Shown: positions 34,973-44,199, counted from the stretch's first letter. The stretch is DNA of 64,000 nucleotides from Palleronia sp. THAF1 (GCF_009363795.1 NZ_CP045420.1:2957001-3021000); one strand, 5' to 3'. Made by a program: numbers and translations. Notes: generated by a model not told the origin, from the sequence alone.

Positions 34973-36298
34973 TTATCCCTTCGAGAAGTCGGGATAGGCT
35001 TCCATGCCCAGCTCGGCCACGTCGAGGCCCATGACCTCGGCCTCTTCGCTGACGCGGATACCGACCACGGCCTTCAGGATGAACCACAGCACAAGACTGA
35101 CCACGAAGGTGAACACACCGTAAGCAATGATGCCCGTCAGCTGAGTCACCAAAGCGGCATCGCCGTTGTAGAAGACGACCGCGATTGTGCCCCAGATACC
35201 GGCGAACAAGTGGACCGGGATGGCACCGACGACGTCGTCGATCTTCATCTTGTCCAGCATCGGCACGGTCAGCACCACGATGATACCACCGATCGCCCCG
35301 ATCCACAGCGCACCGAACAGCGACGGCGCAAGGGGTTCGGCGGTGATCGACACCAGACCGGCAAGACAGCCGTTCAGGATCATCGTCAGGTCGGGCTTCT
35401 TGTACATCACCTGCGTCATGATCAGTGCAGCGATGGCACCCGAAGCAGCGGCCATGTTGGTGTTGGCGAAGATGCGACCCACATCGGTGATGTCACCCAC
35501 GGTGCCCGCAGCCAGCTGCGAACCGCCGTTGAAGCCGAACCAACCCAACCACAGGATGAACGTACCCAGAGTGGCGAGCGCAAGATTGGAACCCGGCATC
35601 GGATTGGTGCGGCCGTCCTTGTACTTGCCCAGACGCGGACCCAGCACGATGGCACCGGCCAGAGCAGCCCAGCCGCCGACAGAGTGCACGATGGTCGAAC
35701 CGGCGAAGTCAGAGAAGCCGGCTTCCGACAACCAGCCGCCGCCCCACTGCCAGGAGCCCGAGATCGGGTACATGAAACCGGTCAGGATGATGACGAAGAA
35801 CAGGAAGGGCCACAGCTTGATACGCTCGGCCAGAACGCCCGACACGATGGACGCCGTGGCGGCTACGAACATCAACTGGAAGAAGAAGTCCGACGCGACG
35901 GAGGCGTAGTCCAGCGCAGCATCGCCGGCAGCAAGACCCACAGGCTCCAGCACCGTCGGTACGAAGTTAAAGGCGAAATAGCCGTTGAAGTCGCCCGGAT
36001 ACATCAGGTTGAAGCCAACCAGCCAATACATCAGCGACGCGATGGAAAAGAGCGCGATGTTCTTGGTCAGCTGCATGGTCACGTTCTTCGAACGCACCAG
36101 ACCCGCTTCCAGCATGGCGAAGCCTGCCGCCATCCAGAACACTAGGAAGCCGCCCACAAGGAACAGCAGCGTGGTCATGATGTAGGGGCCGATTTCGTCG
36201 AAGCCGGGGGCGGCAGCCTCGGCAGCCTCCTGCGCGAACGCAGCGACCGGCAGCGCTGTCAGCGCGGCGGTCGTCAGTATGCGATTGATGGTTTTCAT
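34973..36298 (-). CDS. amtB: Ammonium transporter
   Basis: 441 residues with a cleavable signal peptide (MKTINRILTTAALTALPVAAFAQ) and eleven membrane helices. Family marks are FWMAAGFAMLEAGLVRSKN, DFAGSTIVHSVGGWAALAGA (one of the twin pore histidines), GWFGFNGGS, and HLFAGIWGTIAV with the second histidine. The C-terminal cytoplasmic tail that binds PII ends with SEEAEVMGLDVAELGMEAYP. It moves ammonium at low concentration and is closed by the upstream-encoded PII protein. The glnK gene lies 29 nt upstream in the same operon. Confidence 0.96.
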   Translation of the reverse strand: MKTINRILTTAALTALPVAAFAQEAAEAAAPGFDEIGPYIMTTLLFLVGGFLVFWMAAGFAMLEAGLVRSKNVTMQLTKNIALFSIASLMYWLVGFNLMYPGDFNGYFAFNFVPTVLEPVGLAAGDAALDYASVASDFFFQLMFVAATASIVSGVLAERIKLWPFLFFVIILTGFMYPISGSWQWGGGWLSEAGFSDFAGSTIVHSVGGWAALAGAIVLGPRLGKYKDGRTNPMPGSNLALATLGTFILWLGWFGFNGGSQLAAGTVGDITDVGRIFANTNMAAASGAIAALIMTQVMYKKPDLTMILNGCLAGLVSITAEPLAPSLFGALWIGAIGGIIVVLTVPMLDKMKIDDVVGAIPVHLFAGIWGTIAVVFYNGDAALVTQLTGIIAYGVFTFVVSLVLWFILKAVVGIRVSEEAEVMGLDVAELGMEAYPDFSKG

Positions 36299-36327
36299 TG
36301 TCTTCTTTCCGTTTTCCCTGGGGACGC

Positions 36328-36666
36328 TCAGATCGCGTCGGCGTCGGTTTCGCCGGTCCGCACGCGGGTGGCGCTGGCGACATCGAGGACGAAGACCTTG
36401 CCGTCGCCGATCTTGTCGGTCTTGGCTGTCTTCACGATCGTCTCGACCACCTGGTCGGCCATGTCGGAGGTCACGACGACCTCCAGCTTGATCTTCGGCA
36501 CGAAGTTCACGGCGTATTCCGCGCCACGGTAGATTTCGGTGTGACCGGACTGCGAGCCGAAGCCCTTGATCTCGGTCACCATCATACCGCGCACGCCGAT
36601 GGTGGTCAGCGCTTCGCGGACCTCCTCCAGCTTGAACGGCTTGATCGCTGCGATGATGAGTTTCAC
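36328..36666 (-). CDS. glnK: Nitrogen regulatory protein PII (GlnK type)
   Basis: 112 residues. The sequence shows KPFKLEEVREAL, the T-loop with the uridylylation tyrosine Y51 (RGAEYAVNFVPK), and the B/C-loop KIGDGKVFV with TGETDADAI at the C-terminus. One deviation is GSQSGHTE at 37-44, where most PII proteins have a Lys before GHTE. GlnK senses 2-oxoglutarate, ATP/ADP and glutamine status, and blocks AmtB when nitrogen is plentiful. A candidate NtrC-type site lies 117 nt upstream. Confidence 0.96.
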   Translation of the reverse strand: MKLIIAAIKPFKLEEVREALTTIGVRGMMVTEIKGFGSQSGHTEIYRGAEYAVNFVPKIKLEVVVTSDMADQVVETIVKTAKTDKIGDGKVFVLDVASATRVRTGETDADAI

Positions 36667-36694
36667 GTCTATCCCCTCGTCAGTTATCTTTGAC

Positions 36695-36707
36695 GGACCA
36701 GTGGTCC
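36695..36707. repeat. Perfect short inverted repeat in the glnK leader
   Basis: GGACCA and TGGTCC flank a single G (36695-36707), 29 nt before the glnK start. It could be a half of a leader hairpin or a protein site. Nothing more can be said from the sequence. Confidence 0.35.
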
Positions 36708-36782
36708 ACGCGGCCTAGACACTCTGCCCGGATCGCGATCACAACGAATCCGAGTGCTTAAACGTATTGCACTTCCGGTTAT

Positions 36783-36801
36783 TTGCACAATTTATGCGCA
36801 A
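36783..36801 (-). promoter_or_regulatory. Candidate NtrC-binding site upstream of glnK-amtB
   Basis: TTGCACA-N5-TGCGCAA is an inverted repeat with 7-bp arms and one mismatch, resembling the TGCACC-N5-GGTGCA form of NtrC operators. It lies 117 nt before the glnK start inside an AT-rich patch (36770-36810). This distance suits an activator of the glnK-amtB operon, and the operon is a classic nitrogen-controlled target. Confidence 0.5.
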
Positions 36802-36925
36802 TTTTAGGGCTTAGCCCAAAAGTTAAGCGATCAAGAATCGGTTGGCGCTTTGCATTGCGGTTCTATCGGCGTGCGCTACGGCGTATGGTGCCGCAGAGCA
36901 GAATGACACGAAGCGGAGCCCACGC

Positions 36926-39130
36926 ATGGCCCGACGCCCCCTGACCGCCCCGAAGCGCACGACGAAGCCCACCAAGCGCGCACCGGCCAAAACACCGCCC
37001 ACGCGCCGCGGCAAGGCCAAGCGCACCACCCGCCGGTCCCGTCCGCGCGGGCCTCTGGGTTTGGTCCTGATGCCGTTCAACTGGCTGTTCCGCCTGATCT
37101 TCCGCCTTGTATGGCGCGGTGCGGCCGTGGCCCTGCTGATTCTGGGCCTGGCCGTCGGCTACGTCTACACCACCCTGCCAGAGCCGCAGGCGCTTCTGGA
37201 TGGCCGCGCGCGCGGCTCTGTCACGCTGCTGGACCGCTACGGGGATATTTTCGCGTGGCGCGGTGAGCAGTTCGGCGGCCAGATCACCGCAGACACGGTG
37301 TCCGAACACCTGCGCAACGCCATCATCGCCACCGAGGACCGCCGCTTCATGTATCACCCCGGCGTCGATCCCATCGGCGTGGCCAGCGCCGTGAAGATCA
37401 ACCTTGCCGAAGGACGCGGCCCGCTGTCTGGCCACGGCGGCTCTACCATCACCCAGCAGACCGCAAAGCTTCTGTGCCTTGGTGTGCCCTACGATCCCGA
37501 CACGTGGGAATCGGAGACCGCGTACGAGGCTGACTGCCGCGAGGGGTCTTTGTGGCGGAAGATGAAGGAAGCCGTCTACGCGATGGCGATGGAGGCGCGC
37601 TATACCAAGGACGAGATCCTCACGATCTACATGAATCGCGCGTTCCTTGGCGCTGGCAGCCGCGGGTTCGAGGCCGCCGCCCAGCGCTATTTCGGCAAAT
37701 CCGCGAACGTCGTCGATCCGGCGGAAGCCGCAATGCTGGCCGGTCTTCTCGTCGCCCCCACCCGCTACGCGCCCACCGCCGACCTGGAGCGCAGCCAGAA
37801 CCGCGCGTCTGTCATCGTGTCGCTGATGGAAAGCCAAGGCTACCTGACCGACGCCGAAGCGACCTTTGCGCAGGACAACCCCGCGCGCCTGTCCGAAGCG
37901 GCAGAGGCCCGCGCGGGCGGCTATTTCGCGGACTGGGTCATGTCGTCGGCTCCCGACTTCCTGACCCGAAAGACGACCGAAGATGTGTTGCTGACCACAA
38001 CCTTCGACGCCCGCATCCAGCGCGCCGCCGAAACCGCGCTGCAGCAAGTGTTCGACACCAAGGTCAATCCAAGCTCCAAGGCGCAGGCCGCTATCGTGGT
38101 GATGAGCGCGGACGGCGCGGTGCGCGGCATGGTCGGCGGGCGTAAGTTCAAAGGTGTCGCAGGCCAGTTCAACCGCGCGATCCAAGCCAACCGACAGACC
38201 GGATCGGCCTTCAAACCCTTTGTCTTCGCCGCCGCGCTCGACATGGGGTATTCGCCGCTCGATCAGGTCATAGATGAGCCGTTGACGATGAACATCCCCG
38301 GTTCCGGCCCATGGTCGCCGGAAAACTACACCCGCGATTTCAAAGGCCCGATGACGCTGGTCGATGCGCTGAAAGAGTCGCGCAACATCCCCGCCGTAAA
38401 GGTCTCGGAAGGCGCAGGGCGCGATAACGTCCGCCGGATTGCGTCCGAATTCGGGCTAAACAGCGACTTGGCCGACGGCCCCTCGCTGGCGCTTGGCGTG
38501 TCCGAATCCACGTTGATCAACATGACGGGCGCCTACGCTGGCATCCTGAACGGCGGCTCGGCCGTCGATCCCTACGGCATCTTGGAACTGCGCGTGAAGG
38601 GCGACGACACCCCCCTGATCGGTCAGGAAGGCGGCCTTGGCCAGCGCGTCATCACCGAGGATGCCGCGCGCCAGCTGGTCTACATGATGTCCCGCGTGAT
38701 CGAGGATGGCACCGGCGCCCGCGCGCGACTTGACCGACCCGCAGCCGGCAAGACAGGCACCACACAGGCCGCGCGCGATGCGTGGTTCGTGGGCTTCACC
38801 GCAGATTACGTCACCGGCGTCTGGATGGGCTACGACGACAATACCCCACTGAAAGGCGTCACCGGCGGTGGCCTGCCCGCCGAGATCTGGCGCGAGACCA
38901 TGGTCCGCGTGCATCAGGGCCTACCGGTGAACCAGCTTCCGATGGATGCCCCCGAGCCGCCGCGATACGAGCCCGAACCGCAGCCGCAACCCCAGCAGCA
39001 GCCTCAGGTCGCCAACGGACCAGAATCTCCAAACGACGTTCTGGTCGGCCCGGTGGAGCAGGTGCAGCAGCCGAACGTCGCCGAGCAGATCATCAACGAT
39101 GTTCTGGGATCGATCTTCGGGCGGAACTGA
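36926..39130 (+). CDS. Class A penicillin-binding protein (PBP1 type)
   Basis: 734 residues from the ATG at 36926 with GGAG 6 nt upstream; an earlier in-frame ATG at 36842 has no ribosome site. A very basic cytoplasmic N-terminus (about 1-50, Lys/Arg/Pro/Thr-rich) precedes one membrane helix. The glycosyltransferase domain has EDRRFMYHPGVDP (catalytic Glu) and GGSTITQQTAK. The transpeptidase domain has SAFK in RQTGSAFKPF, SRN in KESRNIPAVKV and KTGTT. The C-terminal tail is Pro/Gln-rich (PQPQPQQQPQ). It polymerises and cross-links peptidoglycan. It is divergent from glnK. Confidence 0.94.
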   Translation: MARRPLTAPKRTTKPTKRAPAKTPPTRRGKAKRTTRRSRPRGPLGLVLMPFNWLFRLIFRLVWRGAAVALLILGLAVGYVYTTLPEPQALLDGRARGSVTLLDRYGDIFAWRGEQFGGQITADTVSEHLRNAIIATEDRRFMYHPGVDPIGVASAVKINLAEGRGPLSGHGGSTITQQTAKLLCLGVPYDPDTWESETAYEADCREGSLWRKMKEAVYAMAMEARYTKDEILTIYMNRAFLGAGSRGFEAAAQRYFGKSANVVDPAEAAMLAGLLVAPTRYAPTADLERSQNRASVIVSLMESQGYLTDAEATFAQDNPARLSEAAEARAGGYFADWVMSSAPDFLTRKTTEDVLLTTTFDARIQRAAETALQQVFDTKVNPSSKAQAAIVVMSADGAVRGMVGGRKFKGVAGQFNRAIQANRQTGSAFKPFVFAAALDMGYSPLDQVIDEPLTMNIPGSGPWSPENYTRDFKGPMTLVDALKESRNIPAVKVSEGAGRDNVRRIASEFGLNSDLADGPSLALGVSESTLINMTGAYAGILNGGSAVDPYGILELRVKGDDTPLIGQEGGLGQRVITEDAARQLVYMMSRVIEDGTGARARLDRPAAGKTGTTQAARDAWFVGFTADYVTGVWMGYDDNTPLKGVTGGGLPAEIWRETMVRVHQGLPVNQLPMDAPEPPRYEPEPQPQPQQQPQVANGPESPNDVLVGPVEQVQQPNVAEQIINDVLGSIFGRN

Positions 39131-39140
39131 CCGGCCGAAG

Positions 39141-39764
39141 CTACACGATCCTCCAGTCTGTCGCTGTGTTTTCCTGCCAGCCGTTCTCATGCAGAACCGG
39201 CGTTTCGGTCGCTTCTACAGCGCGGCCCAGGCACAGATAGCCCGTTAAAAACCAGTCGGAGGGCACATCCAGCACCCGCGCGACCGCAACGGGGTCTAGA
39301 ATCGAGACCCACCCCAACCCGACATTCTCGGCACGCGCGGCAAGCCACAGTGTGTGGATCGCCATCACCGTGGAGTAGTCCAGCATTTCCGCCATCGTCT
39401 GTCGCCCCAGTCCGCGTCCTTCTGTCACACCATGATCGGTGAAAACCGCCAAATGCACCGGGGCTTCTTTCAGCCCGGCCAGCTTGAGCGCGACATATTC
39501 CCGACGCGTCTCTGCATCGTAGGCGCCAGCGGCGTCGGCATTACAGGTTTCGAATATCTCGACCACCTGCGCCCGCTTGGCCCTGTCCTCGACCTGAAGC
39601 ACACGCCAAGGCCGCGCATTCCCCACCGATGGCGCGCACTCGACGCTTCGGCGCAACCGATCCATCAGGGCCTGATCCAAAGGCTCGGGGCTGAAGTGCC
39701 TGACATCCCTGCGCCATCGCAAGATGTCAGCCAAAGCGGTGCGGTGCGTAACAGTCAGATCCAT
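39141..39764 (-). CDS. bluB: 5,6-dimethylbenzimidazole synthase (BluB) / nitroreductase family
   Basis: 207 residues from the ATG at 39764; a GTG at 39809 would add 15. BluB landmarks are WRRDVRHFSPEPLD (FMN-phosphate binding), APSVGNARPWRVLQVED, and ENVGLGWVSILDP before the C-terminal YLCLGRA. BluB splits FMN with O2 to form the lower ligand of vitamin B12. The fold is shared with other nitroreductases, but RRDVRHF and GLGWVSI are specific to BluB as I know the family. No cobalamin genes or riboswitch are nearby. It is convergent with the PBP gene (10-nt gap). Confidence 0.85.
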   Translation of the reverse strand: MDLTVTHRTALADILRWRRDVRHFSPEPLDQALMDRLRRSVECAPSVGNARPWRVLQVEDRAKRAQVVEIFETCNADAAGAYDAETRREYVALKLAGLKEAPVHLAVFTDHGVTEGRGLGRQTMAEMLDYSTVMAIHTLWLAARAENVGLGWVSILDPVAVARVLDVPSDWFLTGYLCLGRAVEATETPVLHENGWQENTATDWRIV

Positions 39765-39832
39765 ACCGCGCGTCTCGCAGTCTGCGCCGTTCAGGGCCAG
39801 TGCTTTCACCGATCAGCGAAAGAGTGAATGGC

Positions 39833-39909
39833 TGGTGACCCCGGCGTGATTCGAACACGCGACCTACGGTTTAGGAAACCGGTGCTCTATCCAGCTGAGC
39901 TACGGGGCC
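39833..39909 (-). tRNA. tRNA-Arg (anticodon CCT)
   Basis: Folding on the reverse strand gives acceptor GGCCCCG pairing with CGGGGTC (one G-T wobble), D stem GCTC/GAGC, anticodon stem CCGGT/ACCGT with loop TTCCTAA, and a GCGTG-TTCGAAT-CACGC T arm. The anticodon CCT reads AGG arginine codons. CCA is encoded (39833-39835). One mismatch sits at the top of the anticodon stem. Confidence 0.95.
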
Positions 39910-39950
39910 ATCGGTTGTGGTCCTAACGCACGGACGGGCGCGGCGTCCAG

Positions 39951-40964
39951 TCAGATGGCAAGGTCTTCGCGCTCCAGAACGCCTGCGACTTCGCTGAAGT
40001 CAGCGCCATGTGCGACGATCACGCCCAACCTGCGCATCGCTGCCATCGCAACGCGGCTGGCCTCATCCGCGCCCGTGCCCGGTTCGCGCAGGATGACGGC
40101 CAGAACGCGGCTGCCATGGCGATGGCAGGCCTCTAGATAAATCTCTGCGTCATGCTGGCCGGTGTCACCGATCAATACGAAAGGCAAATCGGGGTTCGCG
40201 GCCATGATCCGATCGATCGCGTCGCCCTTGTGATTGCTGTGACCGCGCGTGATGAACTGATCTTCACTGATCCCCAGATCCCGCAGGAAGATCGGACCGG
40301 CCACAAGGCCCGCGCGGTCGAACACCTTTTCCAGAAACGAATGCATGTTCCAAGGCGAAGAGGAAACGAAGAACACCGGGTTGCGACCGTGATCGCTCAG
40401 GTGGTCCATCAGGACGGTCGCGTCCGGGAACACGCGCCGGGTCGTGGCCGATCCGGTGAAGGTCGTCCACAGGTTCTTGGCCAGCGAATAGGCCCCAGTC
40501 TGCATGATCGTATCGTCGATATCGGAGACAACCCCCAGCTTGGCTTCGGGCGAGGGCACCAGAGCACGCGCCGATACCCGGCTGCTGTCGTCATCGTCGA
40601 TCTGTAGTGCCACATCATGCCAGCCGGGGGCGAAGTTGCCCGGTATCGTCAGCATGACGTAGCCTTCATCGTCGCTGAATGCCTCGGCCCCACTGTCAAT
40701 AGCGACGACGCGGACGTTCGCAACCTCTCTGGTCAGGAACAACGAAGCCATCTCGCGCAGGTTTTGCCAGCGGCTTTGTCCGGGATCGGGCGTGGTGCGT
40801 CGCAGGCTGGCCAGAACGCGGGCGCGCATCACAAGGCCGTCCGGTGTGCCGAATCCGCGATAGGTGTCCAGCACCGGACGTTCGGGCGCATCACGCTGGA
40901 ACACACGCTCGACAGCGCGTTCCCCCCAAATCGCCAAACGGTGCAAAACCGGTTTCAGCCGCAC
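39951..40964 (-). CDS. App1-like phosphatase (DUF2183, HAD fold)
   Basis: 337 residues. The HAD nucleophile motif is SDIDDTIMQTGAYS (about 145-158), followed by FPDATVLMDHL, the FFVSSSPWNMHSFLE segment (motif II) and LPFVLIGDTGQHDAEIY (motif III). This is the catalytic domain of yeast App1 phosphatidate phosphatase, widely found in bacteria as a single cytoplasmic protein. The likely substrate is phosphatidate or a related phospholipid, but bacterial members are little studied. The gene is 12 nt downstream of queG in the same direction. Confidence 0.88.
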   Translation of the reverse strand: MRLKPVLHRLAIWGERAVERVFQRDAPERPVLDTYRGFGTPDGLVMRARVLASLRRTTPDPGQSRWQNLREMASLFLTREVANVRVVAIDSGAEAFSDDEGYVMLTIPGNFAPGWHDVALQIDDDDSSRVSARALVPSPEAKLGVVSDIDDTIMQTGAYSLAKNLWTTFTGSATTRRVFPDATVLMDHLSDHGRNPVFFVSSSPWNMHSFLEKVFDRAGLVAGPIFLRDLGISEDQFITRGHSNHKGDAIDRIMAANPDLPFVLIGDTGQHDAEIYLEACHRHGSRVLAVILREPGTGADEASRVAMAAMRRLGVIVAHGADFSEVAGVLEREDLAI

Positions 40965-40976
40965 TGCACATCCCCC

Positions 40977-42026
40977 CTACATCACAGAAAGTCTAACCCT
41001 AGCCCAGCGTGCCGCATCCGCAACGGCTGCATCCGCGTCATCGCACAAGCCTTCGGCCACCTGTGACAGGGACGCATCGCCCGAGTTACCAATGGCATAG
41101 CAGACGTTGCGCACCATGCGGTCGCGCCCGATCCGCTTGATGGGCGAACCGACGAAGCGCTCGCGAAATGCTGTGTCATCCAGCGCGGCCAACTCCGTCA
41201 GCAACGGCGCGCGGCGACCCGGTTGCGGGGCCAGCCGCATATCGCGCGCTTTCACCGCGAACTTGTTCCACGGACAGACGGCAAGGCAGTCGTCGCAGCC
41301 GTAGATGCGGTTGCCCAGACCGGGGCGCAGCGACTCATCCACCGGGCCTTTGTGTTCAATGGTCAGGTAAGAGACGCACCGCCGCGCATCCAGTTGGAAG
41401 GGCGCGGGGAAGGCATCGGTCGGACAGATATCCAAGCATTTGCGACAGCTTCCGCAGTGCTCCTGCTCGGCATCGTCAGCCGGGAAATCCAGTGTCGTGA
41501 AGATTGCGCCAAGGAACACCCAGTTGCCCAGATCGCGGCCCAACAGATTGGTGTGCTTGCCTTGCCACCCAAGCCCCGCCGCCTGCGCCAAGGGCTTCTC
41601 CATCACAGGTGCCGTATCGACGAAGACCTTTATCTCATGTTCCGGAGCCTGCTCCAGCAACCAGCGCCCCACGCGCTTCAACCGTTTCTTCACGACGTCA
41701 TGGTAGTCGCGGCCCTGCGCATAGACGCTGACCGCCCCGCGATCGCGCAGTTCCACATCATCCAGCGGGTCATGCCCCGGCGTATAGCTTTCGGCCAGCA
41801 TCACGACGGACCGCGCCTCTGGCCACAAGCTGCGCGGATCGCTACGCCATGCGCGCTTCTCCGCCATCCAGTGCATCTGGCCCTGATACCCGGCGTCGAG
41901 AAAGGAACCCAGACGCGCACCCGCCTCCGACACCGCGTCGGGGCGACAGACACCCATCGCCACGAAGCCCGCCTCATCGGCATACGCGTGCAGCGCCTGC
42001 TTCAAAGCAGCCCCGTCGGGCTTCAT
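40977..42026 (-). CDS. queG: Epoxyqueuosine reductase
   Basis: 349 residues. QueG makes the last step of tRNA queuosine synthesis, using cobalamin and two [4Fe-4S] clusters. The clusters are coordinated by [16 protein letters not shown] and by the [13 protein letters not shown] segment plus a cysteine from the first motif. The N-terminal cobalamin domain includes [14 protein letters not shown] and [15 protein letters not shown]. The C-terminal HEAT-like helices ([16 protein letters not shown]) match the family. The ATG at 42026 lies inside a short repeated element (42021-42042) shared with the gltD-gltB gap. The enzyme depends on B12, whose lower ligand is made by BluB encoded three features away. 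Confidence 0.94.
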   Translation of the reverse strand: MKPDGAALKQALHAYADEAGFVAMGVCRPDAVSEAGARLGSFLDAGYQGQMHWMAEKRAWRSDPRSLWPEARSVVMLAESYTPGHDPLDDVELRDRGAVSVYAQGRDYHDVVKKRLKRVGRWLLEQAPEHEIKVFVDTAPVMEKPLAQAAGLGWQGKHTNLLGRDLGNWVFLGAIFTTLDFPADDAEQEHCGSCRKCLDICPTDAFPAPFQLDARRCVSYLTIEHKGPVDESLRPGLGNRIYGCDDCLAVCPWNKFAVKARDMRLAPQPGRRAPLLTELAALDDTAFRERFVGSPIKRIGRDRMVRNVCYAIGNSGDASLSQVAEGLCDDADAAVADAARWARVRLSVM

Positions 42027-42042
42027 CGTTCTAAAAATACCT
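42021..42042 (-). repeat. Short intergenic repeat, copy 1 (overlaps queG start)
   Basis: On the reverse strand this reads AGGTATTT, four variable bases, then AACGATGAAG. It is 20/22 identical to 48805-48826. It begins 17 nt after the GST stop, and the ATG within GATGAAG is the queG start codon. Confidence 0.6.
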
Positions 42043-42058
42043 TAATCCGACGCATCGC

Positions 42059-42724
42059 CTAAAAATCCAAATCGGCGTAATGCGGTGGCGGCATGAAACC
42101 GGGCACCTGATCGCTCAGGATGCCACGGAAGGCGGGGCGCGACTTGATCGTGGCGTACCAGTTCTTCACGCCCTCGTTCCGGCCCCAATCCACGTCGCTG
42201 GTGTAGTCGAGCGCGGACAGGTGCGCGGCGGCGGCGAAATCGGCCAAGGTCATCTCGTCGCCCGCAAGCCAACGGCGCTTGTCGAGCAACCACGCCATGT
42301 AATCGAGGTGGAACTTGATCGCCTTGGTGCCCGCCTTGACCTTCCCGCTGTCGGGATAGCCTGCGCCCTGAATCTTCTTGTTCACCCGTTCGTATAGAAG
42401 GTTCGATGTGACCTCGCGAAAGAACCCATCGTCGAACCACGCGCAAAGACGCCGGACTTCATAGCGTGCATCCGCGTCCTTTGGCAGCAGCGCGGGCGTC
42501 GGCACCGTTTCTTCCAGGTATTCACAGATTGCTTGGCTTTCGGCCAGATTGCGCCCGTCGACTCGCAGGATCGGCACCTTGCCCGCCGGGTTGCGGCGCA
42601 GGAAGTCAGAGGACCGCTCCCAGTAGCGCTCTTCCAGCAGTTCTGCCTCGATCCGCTTTTCGGCCAGAACCAGACGCACTTTACGGCAGAAGGGCGAAAG
42701 CGGTGCGTGATACAGTCGATACAT
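42059..42724 (-). CDS. Glutathione S-transferase family protein
   Basis: 221 residues from the ATG at 42724, which has GGAGG at ideal spacing. The thioredoxin-like N-terminal domain shows YHAPLSPFCRKVRLVLAEK (a CRKV-type active site with Ser/Cys), NPAGKVPIL and the ESQAICEYLEE glutathione-binding segment. The C-terminal helical domain contains LADFAAAAHLSALDYTSDV. The substrate is unknown. It is 48 nt downstream of mtgA and 32 nt upstream of queG. Confidence 0.9.
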   Translation of the reverse strand: MYRLYHAPLSPFCRKVRLVLAEKRIEAELLEERYWERSSDFLRRNPAGKVPILRVDGRNLAESQAICEYLEETVPTPALLPKDADARYEVRRLCAWFDDGFFREVTSNLLYERVNKKIQGAGYPDSGKVKAGTKAIKFHLDYMAWLLDKRRWLAGDEMTLADFAAAAHLSALDYTSDVDWGRNEGVKNWYATIKSRPAFRGILSDQVPGFMPPPHYADLDF

Positions 42725-42772
42725 GAAACCTCCGGGAAACCGCCTTCTTCCTGCCTGCAACGGCGCTGCGCT

Positions 42773-43504
42773 TCAATCCTCGAAACAATCCGAGCGGCCG
42801 TCCGCCGCGATTGTCGCCGCGCCGCTCTCGATCTGCGCGACCCGCCGTTGCATCGGGGTTGAAGGCGAGTTGGCGGACCGCTCCTTCGGGTTCGGCAAGA
42901 CAGAGGCCAGCCGCGCAGCCTCGCGCGCCGACAGTTGCGCGGGGGGCTTTTGGAAGGCGGCATAGCTCGCGGCGTCGATCCCGAACACGCCTTCGCCGAA
43001 TTCGGCGACGTTCAGATAGACCTCCAGGACGCGCCGCTTGGACCAGACGGCCTCGACCAGCGGCGTCAACAGCGCCTCCAGCGCCTTGCGCGGCCAACTG
43101 CGGCCCTGCCAGAGATAGACGTTCTTCACGACCTGCTGGCTGATGGTCGATCCGCCGCGCGTCCCGCCTTCTTCGATGGCAGCGCGGATGGCCGCCACAT
43201 CGAAGCCCCAGTGATTGCAGAAATTTGCATCCTCTGCCGCCACGACGGACCGCGCCATGACCGGCGCGATCTCTTCCAGCCCGATCCATTGATGATCGAG
43301 CGTGCCCAGCCGCCGCGTCTCGGATGCCATGTAGGGGGTCGTCGGCGGATTGAAGACGGCAAACAGCGCGACCGCACCCAGCACGACAACCACGATGCTC
43401 AGCGCGATGCGCAGCACGACGCGGCGCACACCGCCCTTCACGGCAGCGCGTTTGCGCCCGCGCGTCTTGGTCTGCTTGGTCTGTTTCTTTGCCTGCTTCG
43501 CCAT
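42773..43504 (-). CDS. mtgA: Monofunctional biosynthetic peptidoglycan transglycosylase
   Basis: 243 residues. A basic N-terminus (KQTKQTKTRGRKRAAVKGG) precedes one membrane helix (residues 30-52). The GT51 domain shows VAAEDANFCNHWGFDVAA with the catalytic Glu, then GGSTISQQVVKNVYLWQG and FGEGVFGIDAASYAAF. There is no transpeptidase domain. It polymerises lipid II without cross-linking. It is the second GT51 enzyme in the window besides the class A PBP. Confidence 0.94.
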   Translation of the reverse strand: MAKQAKKQTKQTKTRGRKRAAVKGGVRRVVLRIALSIVVVVLGAVALFAVFNPPTTPYMASETRRLGTLDHQWIGLEEIAPVMARSVVAAEDANFCNHWGFDVAAIRAAIEEGGTRGGSTISQQVVKNVYLWQGRSWPRKALEALLTPLVEAVWSKRRVLEVYLNVAEFGEGVFGIDAASYAAFQKPPAQLSAREAARLASVLPNPKERSANSPSTPMQRRVAQIESGAATIAADGRSDCFED

Positions 43505-43545
43505 GCCGCCTGACTAGCGGGACGCGTCCGCAGGGGAAAGACGCC

Positions 43546-44178
43546 TTACCGCAATGCGTCGACGATCAGTGCCCCGATGGCAGCAGACCCGGACGGCGAC
43601 GGATGCACGTTGTCAGGGTCATACAGCGACGGATCGGTCATTACTTGCCCTGTCTCGACGAAACGCACGCCCGGATCGCGGGCGGCAAGGCGGCCGGCGC
43701 GGGCGTCAAGTTCAGCCAGTTCCTCGCGGCAGGCGTCCATGCCACCACCGCGACCGGACGGCCCGTAGTATCCGACGATCAGCACCTTCGCCCCCATCGC
43801 CCGCAGTTGTCCCACGATCTGCGCGATGGCCCCATTCCGCCCATCCGACGTCAGCAGCGTATTCAACTCGGCATCGCACCGGGCACATCGACAGCTGCCG
43901 CTTAGATCGTTCGCGCCGCCGTTCAGGATCACCCAGTCCCACGATCCACGCTTGTACTGACGCGGTATCTCCAGTCCTGCCGCCCGCAGCAGCGGGTTCG
44001 GCTGCACGATGCGGGCACCGGAGCGCGCGCCTTTGACCACCCGTTGCCCGGTCCGTGCCGCCACCACGTCACCGACGGATTGCGACCCGTTCCATGCAAG
44101 AACCGAGTCGCCCATCACCAATATATCGCCCCGCGCCATTCCGGCGCAGAGCATCAAGACACAGAACAAGCGGATCAT
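43546..44178 (-). CDS. Secreted SGNH/GDSL hydrolase
   Basis: 210 residues from the ATG at 44178 with GGAGAG upstream. A signal peptide (first 18 residues, ending ARG) is followed by ILVMGDSVLAW (block I, nucleophile Ser), GARSGARI, WVILNGGANDLSG (block III with Asn) and DNVHPSPSGSAAIG (block V with Asp and His). Two pairs of cysteines (SCRCARC and the later DACREE) are unusual for the family and suggest disulfides. It would act as an esterase or acyl hydrolase in the periplasm; the substrate is unknown. Confidence 0.85.
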   Translation of the reverse strand: MIRLFCVLMLCAGMARGDILVMGDSVLAWNGSQSVGDVVAARTGQRVVKGARSGARIVQPNPLLRAAGLEIPRQYKRGSWDWVILNGGANDLSGSCRCARCDAELNTLLTSDGRNGAIAQIVGQLRAMGAKVLIVGYYGPSGRGGGMDACREELAELDARAGRLAARDPGVRFVETGQVMTDPSLYDPDNVHPSPSGSAAIGALIVDALR

Positions 44179-44199
44179 TATTACTCTCCAAAAGCGGAA

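Noticed and set aside
34766-36145. A 459-codon forward frame opposite amtB
   Set aside because: It runs through the amtB terminator and gene, is highly polar with His/Gln/Asp runs, and is explained by amtB codon bias on the reverse strand.
36863-38185. A 440-codon reverse frame opposite the class A PBP gene
   Set aside because: It overlaps the conserved transglycosylase domain and the glnK promoter region and has composition typical of an antisense shadow.
39833-39909. tRNA-Arg as an integration site of a mobile island
   Set aside because: No integrase, no repeated tRNA 3' end and no foreign-looking block is found on either side; flanking genes are ordinary chromosomal functions.
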